Positions 35,501-44,476 of a stretch of DNA of 64,000 bases are shown here, piece after piece. The DNA is taken from contig JBIKLA010000002.1 of assembly GCA_044360075.1 (NCBI GenBank), positions 62,001 to 126,000 of the forward strand, given 5' to 3'. The notes beneath the pieces were generated by a model. It was not told where the DNA came from, made no database searches, and saw only the letters and a program-made list of their open reading frames with translations. Position numbers and translations under genes: made by a program. Position 1 is the first letter of the stretch. Each line of letters starts with the position of its first letter. Source of the stretch: OMII01 sp947467385. Its GTDB lineage: Bacteria; Bdellovibrionota_C; UBA2361; OMII01.

Positions 35501-38500
35501 GACACTTGGAGCCGCTCGGTCGTGTTGAGCACCTTATTGGCAGCGTCTGCCTCACAGTATCCGGCCTTGAAGGTGAGATCAAGATCGCCAAAAGCGGTCT
35601 TGCACATCTGTATAAACTGCGTGCGGGTGCGCTCAAGCTTATTCAGGACCGAGTACTTGAATGAGCGCGCCTCCTCCCTCTGCTCCTCGACCCTTTCGCG
35701 GAGAGCAAGGTAGCCAGCGGACATCTCACGGCCAGCGCTGCGCTTGGCGGTGTCCTGCTCCATCTGGTTCATGAGCGCAGCCATCGCGTTGGCGTCGCTC
35801 TCGCCAAAACCCTGCGGAGCCCCGCGCTGGATGAGCTCCGCAAAGGGCCGCGGCGCCCTGCCCTTAGAGTAGTTGAATGAGTCCTTAAACTTTTCAAGGG
35901 AGAGCTCGTCGAGCGCTTCATTAAAGCTCTTGGTCATCTCCGGCGTAATCTGGCTCGCCATCTTTTCATAGAGCCACTGCCCAGCTTCGGCGCCATTCTT
36001 GTCGACATAGTCGACCAATGCCTGCGCGCCCTTCCGGATCTCGGGAGCGAGGTCGTTAACGAGCTTCTTGCCTTCGTCGTACCCCTCCTTCGTAAGCTGC
36101 GTCACGCCCATCACGAGGGTTGTGTTGAGCGTCCAGTCTACGAGCTGGTCGGCGCCGGTCTGCTTTGCAGCCCACATGATTTTATCCTTGGCGCTGGCCC
36201 CAAGCTTCTTTCCTCCAGCAACCGCCTCCTTCGCCAGATCCATAACCTTCTCGGAGCTGACGCTTGCGAAGTACGCGGCGCTTTCGAGCGTGTAGTCCGT
36301 GACTGCCCCCAGCTTCTTCTTGAGCGCCTGGAAGGTCGGGTCCTTGCCTAGCCATTCGTCTGCTGCTTCCATCTTCGCGGCGATCTTGTCGGCCAACACG
36401 CCGGCTATCTTGGCCCCATCTTCCAGCAGCCCAGCTGCCTTCAGCAGGGCTACCGAGCGCACGGTTTGGTGCGCGTCACCCATCTCGATAGCGTGCAGGG
36501 CGTTCTGGATGTCGAAGCTTGTTAGGGACTCCTTGCCACCCCGGAGGAGCTTGGCGATATCATCCTTGCTCGCAAACACCTTGCCAGAGCCGAGGTCCTT
36601 CTCAAGGGAGCCGGTGAGGTGGGTCGCATGAGGCGCATGCCGCTGCAGATTCTGGGAGTAGAGGCCCTTAAAGATAGTGCTTTGAGTTTCTGTGAGGTTG
36701 AGCTGCCGAATAGTGTCAACCGCCGCGTCACGCATGCTCGGCACCGGGCGCTTCGGGTCTGTCGGCACCAGCTCCTGGCCGGCGAGCCGCGTCGAAACCT
36801 CCTTGACACCGCGTGCGATCTGGCCTCCCGGGGCCAGGATCTTCGCGGTCTCAGCGTCGTTGTGGGAGTTGACGAGATCCTGCAGCTCTGACTCGATTCC
36901 GAGCCGGTGCTGAGCCTCGGGGCTGAGCGGCTGCTTGAGCCCTGCTAGCTTGGCCTCGATCTCGCCATCGATCTTCTTGAGCGCTTGCCCATAGCGCTCC
37001 TGTCTCGAGAACTCGTATGCCAGAGCGGTTTCAGCCCTCTGCTGTGCCCGGCTCGGCGTGCCATTGCCTGAAGCAGCCAGCATCTCCGAAGCGCTCTTCA
37101 TGATGCCGCTGGCGAGCTCGTAGTCAGCCTGGCTTAGCCGCGCATACTCACGGCGACGGGCCTCTTTGTCTTGCGGAACAGCGACGCTGCCGAAGAGCTT
37201 CTTGTGATCATCTGGAAGGGCGAGCGGAGAGATAGCGATGCGCTCTACGAGCGCTGGGCCACCGAGCGCCGCGCGCCGAGCCAGCATCTGGTCTGCAATC
37301 GACACTCCGCCGTAGTATGCCTTAAAAGCCTCAAGCTTCTCGCGGTCATTTGATCCGTTAAGCCCAAGCGCTGCTATGAGGTCCTGCTCAACGCGAGCTC
37401 CGCGCACTAAGTCTGCCAGGAAGGGGAGCTTCTGCGGATTCGTCCTGCTGATGGCATCCCAAACGTCCTGGGAGCCGGCCTTGGTGTCCCGCACCCCGAT
37501 CTCATTAAGGATGCCTGGCTGGCCGTTGGCATGAACGAAGGTCTCGATGCGCATTAGGCGTGCGGCGTTGTCGCGGTTCTCCTGCGGGGTGCGCAGTTGG
37601 CTAAATGCGAGCTTATTCTTGAGGGCTGCGATCTGCTCTGGGCCGGTCATGGACTGCGAAATCTGTGAAAATGCCTCAGTCAAGACGGCATCGCCCTTTA
37701 CTACCTCACGCAGAACAGCCAACTGCGGCTCGGCGCCCTCTCCCGGCTTTTTGTGCAGGACGGCACCAGCCTTGGTTACCTCTGCACTGAACTTGGGATC
37801 TGGCTTGGCAGCAGGAAAATCTTTCGCGACAGCGGCGAGGTCCACGCGCTGGGCGGCGGAATGCGCGGCAGCGAGCGACCTATACGCCTTGTCAAAGTCG
37901 TTCTTTACGTCATCGCGCCCGTAGCGGGCGCTCTTGTGCGGATCCTCGGTCACGCCAGTGTGGGGCTTGAAAGCCCTCTCAAATCCGTCGCCTGAGAGCT
38001 GCTGCTGGAATGCGCCCTCTCGATTTTCGCGATCGCGCAAAGCCGCCGGCACTCCGCTAAAGAGCGCCTTGCGCAGATCCTTCGTAGTGCTGCTGAAATG
38101 ATTTTCGATATTTGCCTTAAGCACTGGCACCGTTGCATCGTGCGCTGCCAGCTCCACAGAAAGGTCCTTCGATAGCTCCTGCGCTGATCTGGCCGTTGAG
38201 CCGCCCGTCAATGCGTGTGCACGCTGCTCCAGTGCCCGCTTAGCCGCTGCCCGATCTTCCGTCGCATGACGGTCCGATTTTCCACCCTTGGTATCGTCTT
38301 GGCACAATAAGCGCTCTTCGCGCTTGGCCGCTCGCATATCGGACGGCGCATTCTTGAGGCTCTCAATCTCCGTCCGCAACTTGGTGCTGCGCATCTCCCG
38401 GAAGTACACCTCACTAGCCGCAGCTTGCTTCATGCGATTGGAGAGTCCGTCGATGGCATTGAGCGCCTCAATCTTCTGGGCCATATCGCGGCGCAGCGCG

Positions 38501-41500
38501 TCAGCCATCGCGCTTGACTTGCCGCCCAATGAAGCGCTGAACTCCACAATCAGCTCGCGCTGGCGTCCAGCTTTTGTCTCCTCCTCTTGAACAGCAGCGG
38601 ATTTCCGCTGCTCATCATTCAGCTCGCTCTCGCGTCCAGGCTTTTTTTTCTCCGGGCGATCAGCATCTGAGAGCCGCGCATTGAGCACCGCAAAATCGAC
38701 CTGAAGCAGCGCCTCGCGGGCCTTCTCGCTGGCCTGCTTGTCGCCAGACCGTGCCTGCTCGGCAAGCACAACGAGCTGCTGTGGAACAGCGCTTAATCCC
38801 TGGGCGTATGCGGACTCAAAACCTGGAAGGGTTCCATAGTCCTCGGTAATCGCCTCCTTCATGCGTGGGATCTCGCCGTGCGCCCCCTCCTTTTCTACCT
38901 TCTCGAGCCGCTTAATCTCTGCGCGTGAATTTTTGATATTGGTGAAGGCATCCCGGAGGTGGATAAGCGGGTTATTGCCGTCCTTGATGGTTTCCTTGCC
39001 CGCCGCGCTCATTCCCAAGAAGGTGCGCTCGTGGTCGGCCTTCGTTACCTCTGCCTTGAGGGCCTCAACCGCCTCATCAAGGCTCTTGCCCTTGAGCTCT
39101 GGCAGCACATCCCCGAGCGCCTGCAGCAGCCGCTCAGGCTGCTCCGCATCGGGCACGCCCGTAAGCGAGAGGCTCTTCATCCCAAGCGCTGGGTGCTCTT
39201 TTGCCTTATTGAGGACAGCCTGGACGTTCTGCTGGATCGTCTTGCCCTCTGCCTTACTCTTCTCTTGCGCTTTGCTCTTCGTCTCCGCCTCAAGCCGGCT
39301 CATGACGATGGCCTTCTCGGTGGCTACGGCCTTAATCAGGTCTGCAACTTTTGTCGGCTCAAATACCCCCGCCTCCTGTATCGCCTTAACTGCTGCTGCA
39401 CGGTCAGCCTCAAGGTAGCCGCTCATGTCGCGGATGTCGGCGAGCAGGCTGCGCTTCGTATTGGTGTCGTATGAAGCTATAATTTCGGCGGCCACGTCCT
39501 TCCCGAGCCCTATCTTGAGCGACGAGAAGAACGCCACGCGCTGTGTTGCGTCCGTGAGCCCCTCAAGGTGCTTTTTGATGAGCGCTGCGCCCTGTGCGGT
39601 CTTAAGGATCTCAGGGGCGACCTCAGGGTTGAACTGGACAGCGTTGAGAAGATCCTTCTCAGCGCGACGGCTAAAATCTGCTGCCGCTGCCGCGCGCTTC
39701 TGCTCCTTCTCTTGGGCGATGCGGGCCGCCTCGGCGGCTGCGCGGTTTGCCTCTTCGGCTTTCTGGATTGTGATGTCGAGCTGCTTTTCGAAGCCCTGTC
39801 GAGCCTCAGTCACCTCGGCATCCTTAAAGGCCATCTCGCCGGATGGATCAAGCTTCTTGACCAGCGCAGCACGCTCCTCGTCGAAGCGCTTCAGTACCGC
39901 ATCGCGGGAGATATTCTTGTTTGCGACCTGTGCGCCAGCCTCATCGGCGATCCTCTTCGCCAGGAGGTTGATCTCAGAGTCGATCTTTTTCTTGGCCTGC
40001 TCAAGCCGGCCGTCCTCGGCAGCCTTGGCAGACGAGAAGAGAGAGTTGATGACGACCTGCTCCTGGGGCGAGCGCTTTGCGACGAGCTCCCTGTTGTCAG
40101 CCAAGGTGTCCTTGGCCTCAATCTCAAGCGTCCGTGCGGTGTCTCGGTCCCCCTTGGCGTGCGCGAGGGCCGCCTTCTGCGCAAGCTCCTTGATACGCTT
40201 CGTCACCTCCGCCACGTTCTGGACGGCGTGCTTCTTGGCCTCACTCTGCTCGGGGAGCTTGATAGTGGGATCATGCTGCAGGTTTTCAGGGGTGTAGGCC
40301 CCAGCGACTATCTTCTTGGGTGCCTTCGGCTCAGTCGCGACGCCAACTGAGGGCTCTCTGGAGCTGTTGCCGTTGCCGAGGCCCACGAGTGAAACGGTCG
40401 CTGTTGCCGCAGCGCCTGCGGCTGCCTTGCCTGTGGCGGGGACGCTGCCCGGAATGGCCGCCGGAGCGGCTGACTCGATGACTGCAGCTCCAGCTGCTGG
40501 AGCAGGAGCCGGAGTGAAACCACCCGTAGCCTCAAGGATCCCTGCCGCCTGGTCGGCGAGGACCTGCCCATAGACTGTCGCTGGCTTCGAGCCATCTGCA
40601 AGGATGGCGTGCGCAACCTCACCCTCATTGAGGCTGGCGGCCTTGGCGTACTGGATGCGGGCCAGGAGGTCGGCGACGATTGCAACAAGGTGCGGGCTCG
40701 GGGGGCCGTGCTTCTCGGTCAGGTGCCGCTCGGTGAGGGCATGAATCTGCTCGGCACGAACGCCCTGCCCATCCTCAACGCGCTGGGCGAGCATGTAGAG
40801 CGCCTCGGTGAACTGGTCACGTGTGCCCTGGAACCCCAGGTTTTTCGCCGCCGGCATGAGCTGCCGCGCAATCGGCTCGATCTCCGGGAGGGTGATCATG
40901 CCGCGCGCAGGATTAGCCCCAGGCTGCGCCATCTGGATGATTGCGTCCCGAACCTCGGGCACGGGATGGTTAAGCGGATGTCGGATGTCGATCTGCTCGC
41001 CTCGCGTTGGGCTTACGTTATTGACACGCTGCTCGGCTGCCGGCGCGGCCTGCCTGCTAGAAGGTGCCGCGCTGGGCACGCCACCGGCGCTCGCGCCTCC
41101 GTTCTCAACTGCCTGCGTTGAAATGTAAAGCTGCAAGAGGGAGTCGTTGCTCTTGAGGGCTGCCGCAATGTCTTTGGCGAGCTGCGCTGCCTGCTGGGGT
41201 GATGCCTGCCCGCCCCCTTTCTGTGCCTGCTCGATCTTTTGGTTGATGCTCTCTACAGCCTGCTCACCGATCACGGCGGCCATGGCGCGCAGGAACGGCT
41301 CGTTAAATGCTGCGCCGGGCTTCTTTTTCTTCTTCTCGCGCTCCTCAAGCAGCGTTAGCTCCTGCTGGAGCTGCTCAATCCTGCGGCGCGACTCGGGAGA
41401 TGCGGTTGGGCTCTGGGTCTTGATTATGGCTGCCGCTATTCCGGCCCACGCTCCCGAAGCATAGAGCGTCTGCTCTTGGCGCTGATCGACAGCGCGAGCC

Positions 41501-41727
41501 ACGATCATTTGCTCGATGGCTCGACCGACCGCGCTTATGCCCTGTGGGGCATCAAGTGCATTCGCAGCATCTGTGGCAACGGTCGGAGCCTGGGCCGCAA
41601 CCGCATTCTCTGGGGACACCTTCGTGCCTCTATCCACCGATAGCTGCTCTTGCGCGAGCTTTTGCTCTTCAGCGCGAGCGCGCTCCGCCTCAAGCTGCGT
41701 GGTGTTTTTTTGTTGAGGAGCCGGCAC
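32566..41727 (-). CDS. Giant 3053-residue protein of unknown family
   Basis: One uninterrupted frame of 9.16 kb gives a mostly alpha-helical, Ala/Gln/Lys/Glu-rich protein. No signal peptide, LPXTG-like anchor or enzyme motif is visible. The N-terminus is charged (TTQLEAERARAEEQKLAQEQ), followed by Ala/Pro-rich spacers at about 215-470 and long coiled-coil-like helices to about 2150. A hydrophobic Gly-rich segment (VMVGTSFIPGVGALGAFAIS, about 2170-2200) recalls the prodomain hydrophobics of polymorphic toxins. Residues 2370-2530 are Pro/Ser/Lys/Glu-rich, including a KE-repeat. Then come a short strand-rich part (YTVFGNYGGMFDNITFGDSL), PPPPP spacers, and Gln/Ala-rich coiled coils to the end (MSRAELYVRMKG). 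It is the first gene after a 380-bp divergent gap with the FG-GAP gene. Secretion substrate, scaffold or predation/adhesion factor are all speculation. Confidence 0.75.
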   Translation of the reverse strand: MPAPQQKNTTQLEAERARAEEQKLAQEQLSVDRGTKVSPENAVAAQAPTVATDAANALDAPQGISAVGRAIEQMIVARAVDQRQEQTLYASGAWAGIAAAIIKTQSPTASPESRRRIEQLQQELTLLEEREKKKKKPGAAFNEPFLRAMAAVIGEQAVESINQKIEQAQKGGGQASPQQAAQLAKDIAAALKSNDSLLQLYISTQAVENGGASAGGVPSAAPSSRQAAPAAEQRVNNVSPTRGEQIDIRHPLNHPVPEVRDAIIQMAQPGANPARGMITLPEIEPIARQLMPAAKNLGFQGTRDQFTEALYMLAQRVEDGQGVRAEQIHALTERHLTEKHGPPSPHLVAIVADLLARIQYAKAASLNEGEVAHAILADGSKPATVYGQVLADQAAGILEATGGFTPAPAPAAGAAVIESAAPAAIPGSVPATGKAAAGAAATATVSLVGLGNGNSSREPSVGVATEPKAPKKIVAGAYTPENLQHDPTIKLPEQSEAKKHAVQNVAEVTKRIKELAQKAALAHAKGDRDTARTLEIEAKDTLADNRELVAKRSPQEQVVINSLFSSAKAAEDGRLEQAKKKIDSEINLLAKRIADEAGAQVANKNISRDAVLKRFDEERAALVKKLDPSGEMAFKDAEVTEARQGFEKQLDITIQKAEEANRAAAEAARIAQEKEQKRAAAAADFSRRAEKDLLNAVQFNPEVAPEILKTAQGAALIKKHLEGLTDATQRVAFFSSLKIGLGKDVAAEIIASYDTNTKRSLLADIRDMSGYLEADRAAAVKAIQEAGVFEPTKVADLIKAVATEKAIVMSRLEAETKSKAQEKSKAEGKTIQQNVQAVLNKAKEHPALGMKSLSLTGVPDAEQPERLLQALGDVLPELKGKSLDEAVEALKAEVTKADHERTFLGMSAAGKETIKDGNNPLIHLRDAFTNIKNSRAEIKRLEKVEKEGAHGEIPRMKEAITEDYGTLPGFESAYAQGLSAVPQQLVVLAEQARSGDKQASEKAREALLQVDFAVLNARLSDADRPEKKKPGRESELNDEQRKSAAVQEEETKAGRQRELIVEFSASLGGKSSAMADALRRDMAQKIEALNAIDGLSNRMKQAAASEVYFREMRSTKLRTEIESLKNAPSDMRAAKREERLLCQDDTKGGKSDRHATEDRAAAKRALEQRAHALTGGSTARSAQELSKDLSVELAAHDATVPVLKANIENHFSSTTKDLRKALFSGVPAALRDRENREGAFQQQLSGDGFERAFKPHTGVTEDPHKSARYGRDDVKNDFDKAYRSLAAAHSAAQRVDLAAVAKDFPAAKPDPKFSAEVTKAGAVLHKKPGEGAEPQLAVLREVVKGDAVLTEAFSQISQSMTGPEQIAALKNKLAFSQLRTPQENRDNAARLMRIETFVHANGQPGILNEIGVRDTKAGSQDVWDAISRTNPQKLPFLADLVRGARVEQDLIAALGLNGSNDREKLEAFKAYYGGVSIADQMLARRAALGGPALVERIAISPLALPDDHKKLFGSVAVPQDKEARRREYARLSQADYELASGIMKSASEMLAASGNGTPSRAQQRAETALAYEFSRQERYGQALKKIDGEIEAKLAGLKQPLSPEAQHRLGIESELQDLVNSHNDAETAKILAPGGQIARGVKEVSTRLAGQELVPTDPKRPVPSMRDAAVDTIRQLNLTETQSTIFKGLYSQNLQRHAPHATHLTGSLEKDLGSGKVFASKDDIAKLLRGGKESLTSFDIQNALHAIEMGDAHQTVRSVALLKAAGLLEDGAKIAGVLADKIAAKMEAADEWLGKDPTFQALKKKLGAVTDYTLESAAYFASVSSEKVMDLAKEAVAGGKKLGASAKDKIMWAAKQTGADQLVDWTLNTTLVMGVTQLTKEGYDEGKKLVNDLAPEIRKGAQALVDYVDKNGAEAGQWLYEKMASQITPEMTKSFNEALDELSLEKFKDSFNYSKGRAPRPFAELIQRGAPQGFGESDANAMAALMNQMEQDTAKRSAGREMSAGYLALRERVEEQREEARSFKYSVLNKLERTRTQFIQMCKTAFGDLDLTFKAGYCEADAANKVLNTTERLQVSQRELLKVQNSFFAEVEGGERLIWRRGAEILGCYLRDQKHLLSLDTSDKELTDTKKKSLTVDWREVDEKAFETWQKGYKDAIESYQTIVWRVQVAKTVATTGVMVGTSFIPGVGALGAFAISSAVNVGEKGWQYSQGQMDGGEAVRQILIDGAIDLAMAKWLSRGKALARTSPDAQYSAFKKGVNTETYVKYTDWFGRGAKLSKESPKRVNVHISPVAEKPLISQLKGTNIRAESFEELAEQFSKANAKDGTNVYAATIELVDKWRKWGGVSGGVVAATAKIAAKPPGEKPEKPQEKKDTSPTPGGRGGSGKGETSNEVPIQLAPSSKVDPSPKSTDETESKSESKSQSSPQEKIRDDDESAIELKTEAKEIGQEKPQEQQGKEAPKTGSENNKDEQKKDPIKKEEESKKPEEDKKREEEEKERKKEEEKKKEEERKKEEEKKKEEGELAADPKRYTVFGNYGGMFDNITFGDSLNTGSIFVSARSLNISPVVPPPQPPPVTPTNTSETKSPPPPPKPGGSSGPHIEMAKDIERMNSLVAEELRIAQAQAQEQALELAVARVNSDSVASQLSHAHTQAQSQSAQTQQAEVLAASLSEAQRIETQNSAAVAFVNAEVVRLKEDVATVAAAQEKAIAAAIQSTQISTTDITDSTAYASAIEQAVATPQSASFARRNSSKSAAGEDEAEGTIQMNLVGRKPQAPPALREEIAEAAAAASSTTQNQAEAAHAQAQETSARTGTHTHAQDAEKLSATQLQAAQQERSEAARQGASAEMQAQVFMKEARNPEQAQHHNMAGSASHGSTSVDALRSEAQMIETLSSQLTTLDKLEAAARAIEALERHDAHEAEQARKERLAKKARAQSRLRAIIMHQLLTMRFERLKKERMLQLLITLRISEKEYRELVMKLGEREVQAQAERQRRAAPVARPTPSAASRAATPGPSPLKPPVALKESVTAATSQPQPQQPKRMSRAELYVRMKG
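34163..34253 (+). repeat. 91-nt uninterrupted pyrimidine tract with two 36-bp tandem units
   Basis: Every base on the plus strand from 34163 to 34253 is C or T. A 36-bp unit (encoding RKKEEEKKKEEE on the minus strand) repeats twice in tandem from about 34166. The tract lies inside the giant gene and encodes its Lys/Glu repeat. Confidence 0.95.
34692..34700 (-). repeat. G9 homopolymer within the giant gene
   Basis: Nine C on the plus strand (nine G in the coding strand) encode Trp-Gly-Gly-Val in KWRKWGGVSGG. With the surrounding frame intact, the gene is in the ON state for any slippage. Confidence 0.95.
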
Positions 41728-42107
41728 GGTTACCTTTTGGATTTAAAACCAATTACTGCTAGTTGGGGGGCGAGGCAGATACACTCCTGGCCCTACCTAT
41801 AGGTCCTACTGAGAGGTATGGTTGCTTCCGCCCCAATGTGTCTTTATGTGGGGCGATTTAGCCCTTTTCTCTGCGAATTTTTCGTAGGCCGTTATTTACT
41901 ACCACCCTCCCCCTGCTAAGTGCCTGACAGCACGAGCGCTGCTGTCGTCCTTTTATATGCTCCCGTTTCCGCTGCTGCTCGTCCGCCGCCCCCAACGACC
42001 ACAAAAAAACTCACCGCGGCTCGGAAATCTTAGCGCCGTAATGTCACACGAATCCCCATGAGCACCTACAACAGAACGTAGAAGGTTCGTTCATTCGTGA
42101 GGAAAAA

Positions 42108-44420
42108 ATGAGACGCCACTCTTTCAGGTTTTCAATCGTTTCTCTTGTCGCAGCAGTCGGTGCGACATTCGGATTACAGGCAGGCGCGGAAGCGCAAACA
42201 ACACAGCGCGGATTTATCACCGGCGCTGGACAGAGCGGTGGACCGCATGTAGCCACCTTCGTCTCCCAGACGGGAGCGTCGGCCAACAGCTTCTTCGCGT
42301 TCGCCCAGGAGTTCCGCGGCGGAGTTTCCGTCGGAGGTGGCGACGTGAACAACGACGGCTACGACGATGCCATCGTTGGCGCTGGACCGGGCGCCGGCCC
42401 GCACGTCAAGGTATTCAGCGGCAGGGCCCTTGCCCAAGGCCAGGTCGAGCAGCTCTATAGCTTTTTCGCATTTGAGGAGGCGTTCCGCGGCGGAGTCTAT
42501 GTCGCCGGCGGTGACATCAACGGCGACGGCTACGACGACATGATTACTGGCGCGGGTGCCGGCGGCGGACCACGCGTGCAGGTCTTCAGTGGCCGGAACG
42601 GCTCAGTGCTTCGGAACTTCTTTGCGTTTGCCGAGGCTTTCCGCGGCGGAGTTACGGTCGGCTCAGCTGACATCAACGGCGATGGCCGCGACGACATTAT
42701 CGTCGGTGCCGGACCGGGCGGTGGGCCCAACGTTACGGTCTTCAGCGGAACAGACAATTCAGTTCTCGCAAACTTCTTCGCATATGATGCGGCTTTCCGC
42801 GGTGGCGTATTCGTCGCCGGCGGCGACGTTTCGGGCGACGGCAGGGGGGATATTATCGTCGGGCCAGGCCCGGGAAGCAGCCCGATTGTGAAGGTCTACA
42901 ACGGCAGCAATCTCGCTATTTTCAGGGAATTCTTGCCCTTCGCGGGAAACTACACCGGCGGGGTCACGGTTGGCGCGGTCAAGAGTGGCGACCGCCAGGT
43001 GATTGTGGGCAGCAACGGCCTTGGTGCGCAGGTGAAGGTCTACAATCTGGCCGCAGAAATCAGCACGGTCGCAAGCGTAAATCCGTACCCGGGCTTCAAC
43101 GGGGCGGTTAACGTATCCGGCTTCTCTTTCGTGCAGCCGGCAGCGACTTCAACACCCACAGCAATATCGACAGCCACACCGACAGGGCCTGCCGGAACGA
43201 GCACGCCGACGGCAACCCCGACCTCCGGCGGCGGAACGAGCACGCCGACGGCAACCCCGACCTCCGGCGGCGGAACAAGCACGCCAACTCCGACTCCGAC
43301 TTCTACCTCGACCTCAGGTGGCGGCGGCGGAACAAGCACGCCGACTCCGACTCCAACGGGAACGGCAGGGCCAGGTGCGCTAACTCTGTCTCTCGACGGC
43401 ATCTATGACAACGGCGACGGCACGTTTACGGCCTACATCGGGTACAACAATACCTCTGGCCGTGACATAACCATCACCGCAGGCGTCAATGGCTCGGCGA
43501 CGAACTTCTTCTCGCCGAACCCGGCCAACCGCGGCCAGACGTCGCTCTTTCTCACGGGCAATCATCCAGGGGCGATCGTGACGATATTCAGCGGCGCGAC
43601 GACCTCGTATACCCTTGGCGCTGAGGGAACCATCCCGGCCACGGTGACGTTTACCGGAACCTCTGTGCCCAAGCTGGCAGCTGTCGAGCCCCTCTCGCAG
43701 TGCGTCATCTCGGGCAGCGACGGCAAATACGCGGCGGTCCTGGGGTACAACAACACGAACAGGTTCGACATCTTCCTCAAGGTGGGAGCGACGAACAAGT
43801 TCGAGCCGGGCGTGGCAAACCGTGGCCAGCCAGAGAAGTTCTTGAGCGGCCTCAACAACGGAGCATTCACGCTGCTCGGCCTCGACTCCGAGCTGACGTG
43901 GAAGCTGGCCACAAAGTCAGTCGTCGTGAAGCCGTCGGCGACGGAGTGCACGTGCCCGGCAGTCGGCGGAGCCTCGATCAGGACTCAGCTTAATGCTGAC
44001 GCCCTGGCGATGAACAAGCTGGCTGAGAAGGCAGGGGCGCTTATCCTCTCGGTCGGCACTGACCAGGCAAAGAAGAGCTCAACCGACGTGAAGAAGCGCA
44101 CGACAGACAACCTAGCAGCGATTAAGGCGGCGACGGTCAAGATCCCGAACGTGTTCGTGACTTGCCCGGCGAACGAGACGCCACCTCAGTGCGTGCGCGT
44201 AGATAATCAGCAGTCGATTAACTCGCTTAACTCGCAGTTCGATATCGCACTGCACATCGTGAAGCGCGGAACGGCCCGTGGTAACTTCCTCAAGACCGGC
44301 AAGACACGTCCGGCCAACGGGAAGACCGATCCGCTGGTGGTACAGGCAAACAATATCTACGAGCGTGCGAAGGCAGAGCTCAAGAAGTACCCGCGCTACA
44401 ACACGAGCTGCACGAAGTAG
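42108..44420 (+). CDS. Secreted FG-GAP repeat protein with Thr-Pro linker and C-terminal module (paralogue A)
   Basis: A signal peptide (MRRHSFRFSIVSLVAAVGAT, cleaved after AEA) precedes four to six FG-GAP/VCBS-type repeats at about residues 35-335. Each repeat has a calcium-loop motif (DVNNDGYDD, DINGDGYDD, DINGDGRDD, DVSGDGRGD), so an integrin-like beta-propeller is expected. Residues 345-420 form a Thr/Pro/Ser linker with 13-residue repeats (GTSTPTATPTSGG). The last 350 residues form a module that I do not recognise, beginning LTLSLDGIYDNGDGTFTAYI, containing Cys pairs (CTCPAVGG, CPANETPPQC), and ending YPRYNTSCTK. A GAGGA site precedes the ATG. It is followed by a terminator and a paralogue with the same C-terminal module. 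A cell-surface or secreted adhesion role is likely. Confidence 0.85.
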   Translation: MRRHSFRFSIVSLVAAVGATFGLQAGAEAQTTQRGFITGAGQSGGPHVATFVSQTGASANSFFAFAQEFRGGVSVGGGDVNNDGYDDAIVGAGPGAGPHVKVFSGRALAQGQVEQLYSFFAFEEAFRGGVYVAGGDINGDGYDDMITGAGAGGGPRVQVFSGRNGSVLRNFFAFAEAFRGGVTVGSADINGDGRDDIIVGAGPGGGPNVTVFSGTDNSVLANFFAYDAAFRGGVFVAGGDVSGDGRGDIIVGPGPGSSPIVKVYNGSNLAIFREFLPFAGNYTGGVTVGAVKSGDRQVIVGSNGLGAQVKVYNLAAEISTVASVNPYPGFNGAVNVSGFSFVQPAATSTPTAISTATPTGPAGTSTPTATPTSGGGTSTPTATPTSGGGTSTPTPTPTSTSTSGGGGGTSTPTPTPTGTAGPGALTLSLDGIYDNGDGTFTAYIGYNNTSGRDITITAGVNGSATNFFSPNPANRGQTSLFLTGNHPGAIVTIFSGATTSYTLGAEGTIPATVTFTGTSVPKLAAVEPLSQCVISGSDGKYAAVLGYNNTNRFDIFLKVGATNKFEPGVANRGQPEKFLSGLNNGAFTLLGLDSELTWKLATKSVVVKPSATECTCPAVGGASIRTQLNADALAMNKLAEKAGALILSVGTDQAKKSSTDVKKRTTDNLAAIKAATVKIPNVFVTCPANETPPQCVRVDNQQSINSLNSQFDIALHIVKRGTARGNFLKTGKTRPANGKTDPLVVQANNIYERAKAELKKYPRYNTSCTK
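43194..43310 (+). repeat. Three 39-bp tandem repeats in the linker of paralogue A
   Basis: Units start at 43194, 43233 and 43272, each encoding GTSTPTATPTSGG or a close variant. The first two are identical at nearly every base; the third has drifted. Confidence 0.9.
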
Positions 44421-44476
44421 TGCACGCGACCGAGGTGAGGCGGGCTCTCCACAAGGGAGCCCGCCTTTTTTTTGCA
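43312..44476 (+). repeat. 1.16-kb direct repeat, copy 1 (linker end, C-terminal module and terminator)
   Basis: This block matches 45592-46756 at a constant offset of 2280 bp, without insertions or deletions in the parts I compared. Differences are scattered substitutions, many at third codon positions. The identity extends past the stop codon into the terminator, so the duplication carried the 3' untranslated region. Confidence 0.9.
44439..44473 (+). terminator. Rho-independent terminator of paralogue A
   Basis: Arms GGCGGGCTC (44439-44447) and GAGCCCGCC (44457-44465) are followed by eight T. It lies 18 bp beyond the stop codon. Confidence 0.9.

Noticed and set aside
43194..43310. CRISPR array
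   Set aside because: The repeats are in-frame, directly adjacent without spacers, and encode a Thr-Pro linker; no cas gene is present.
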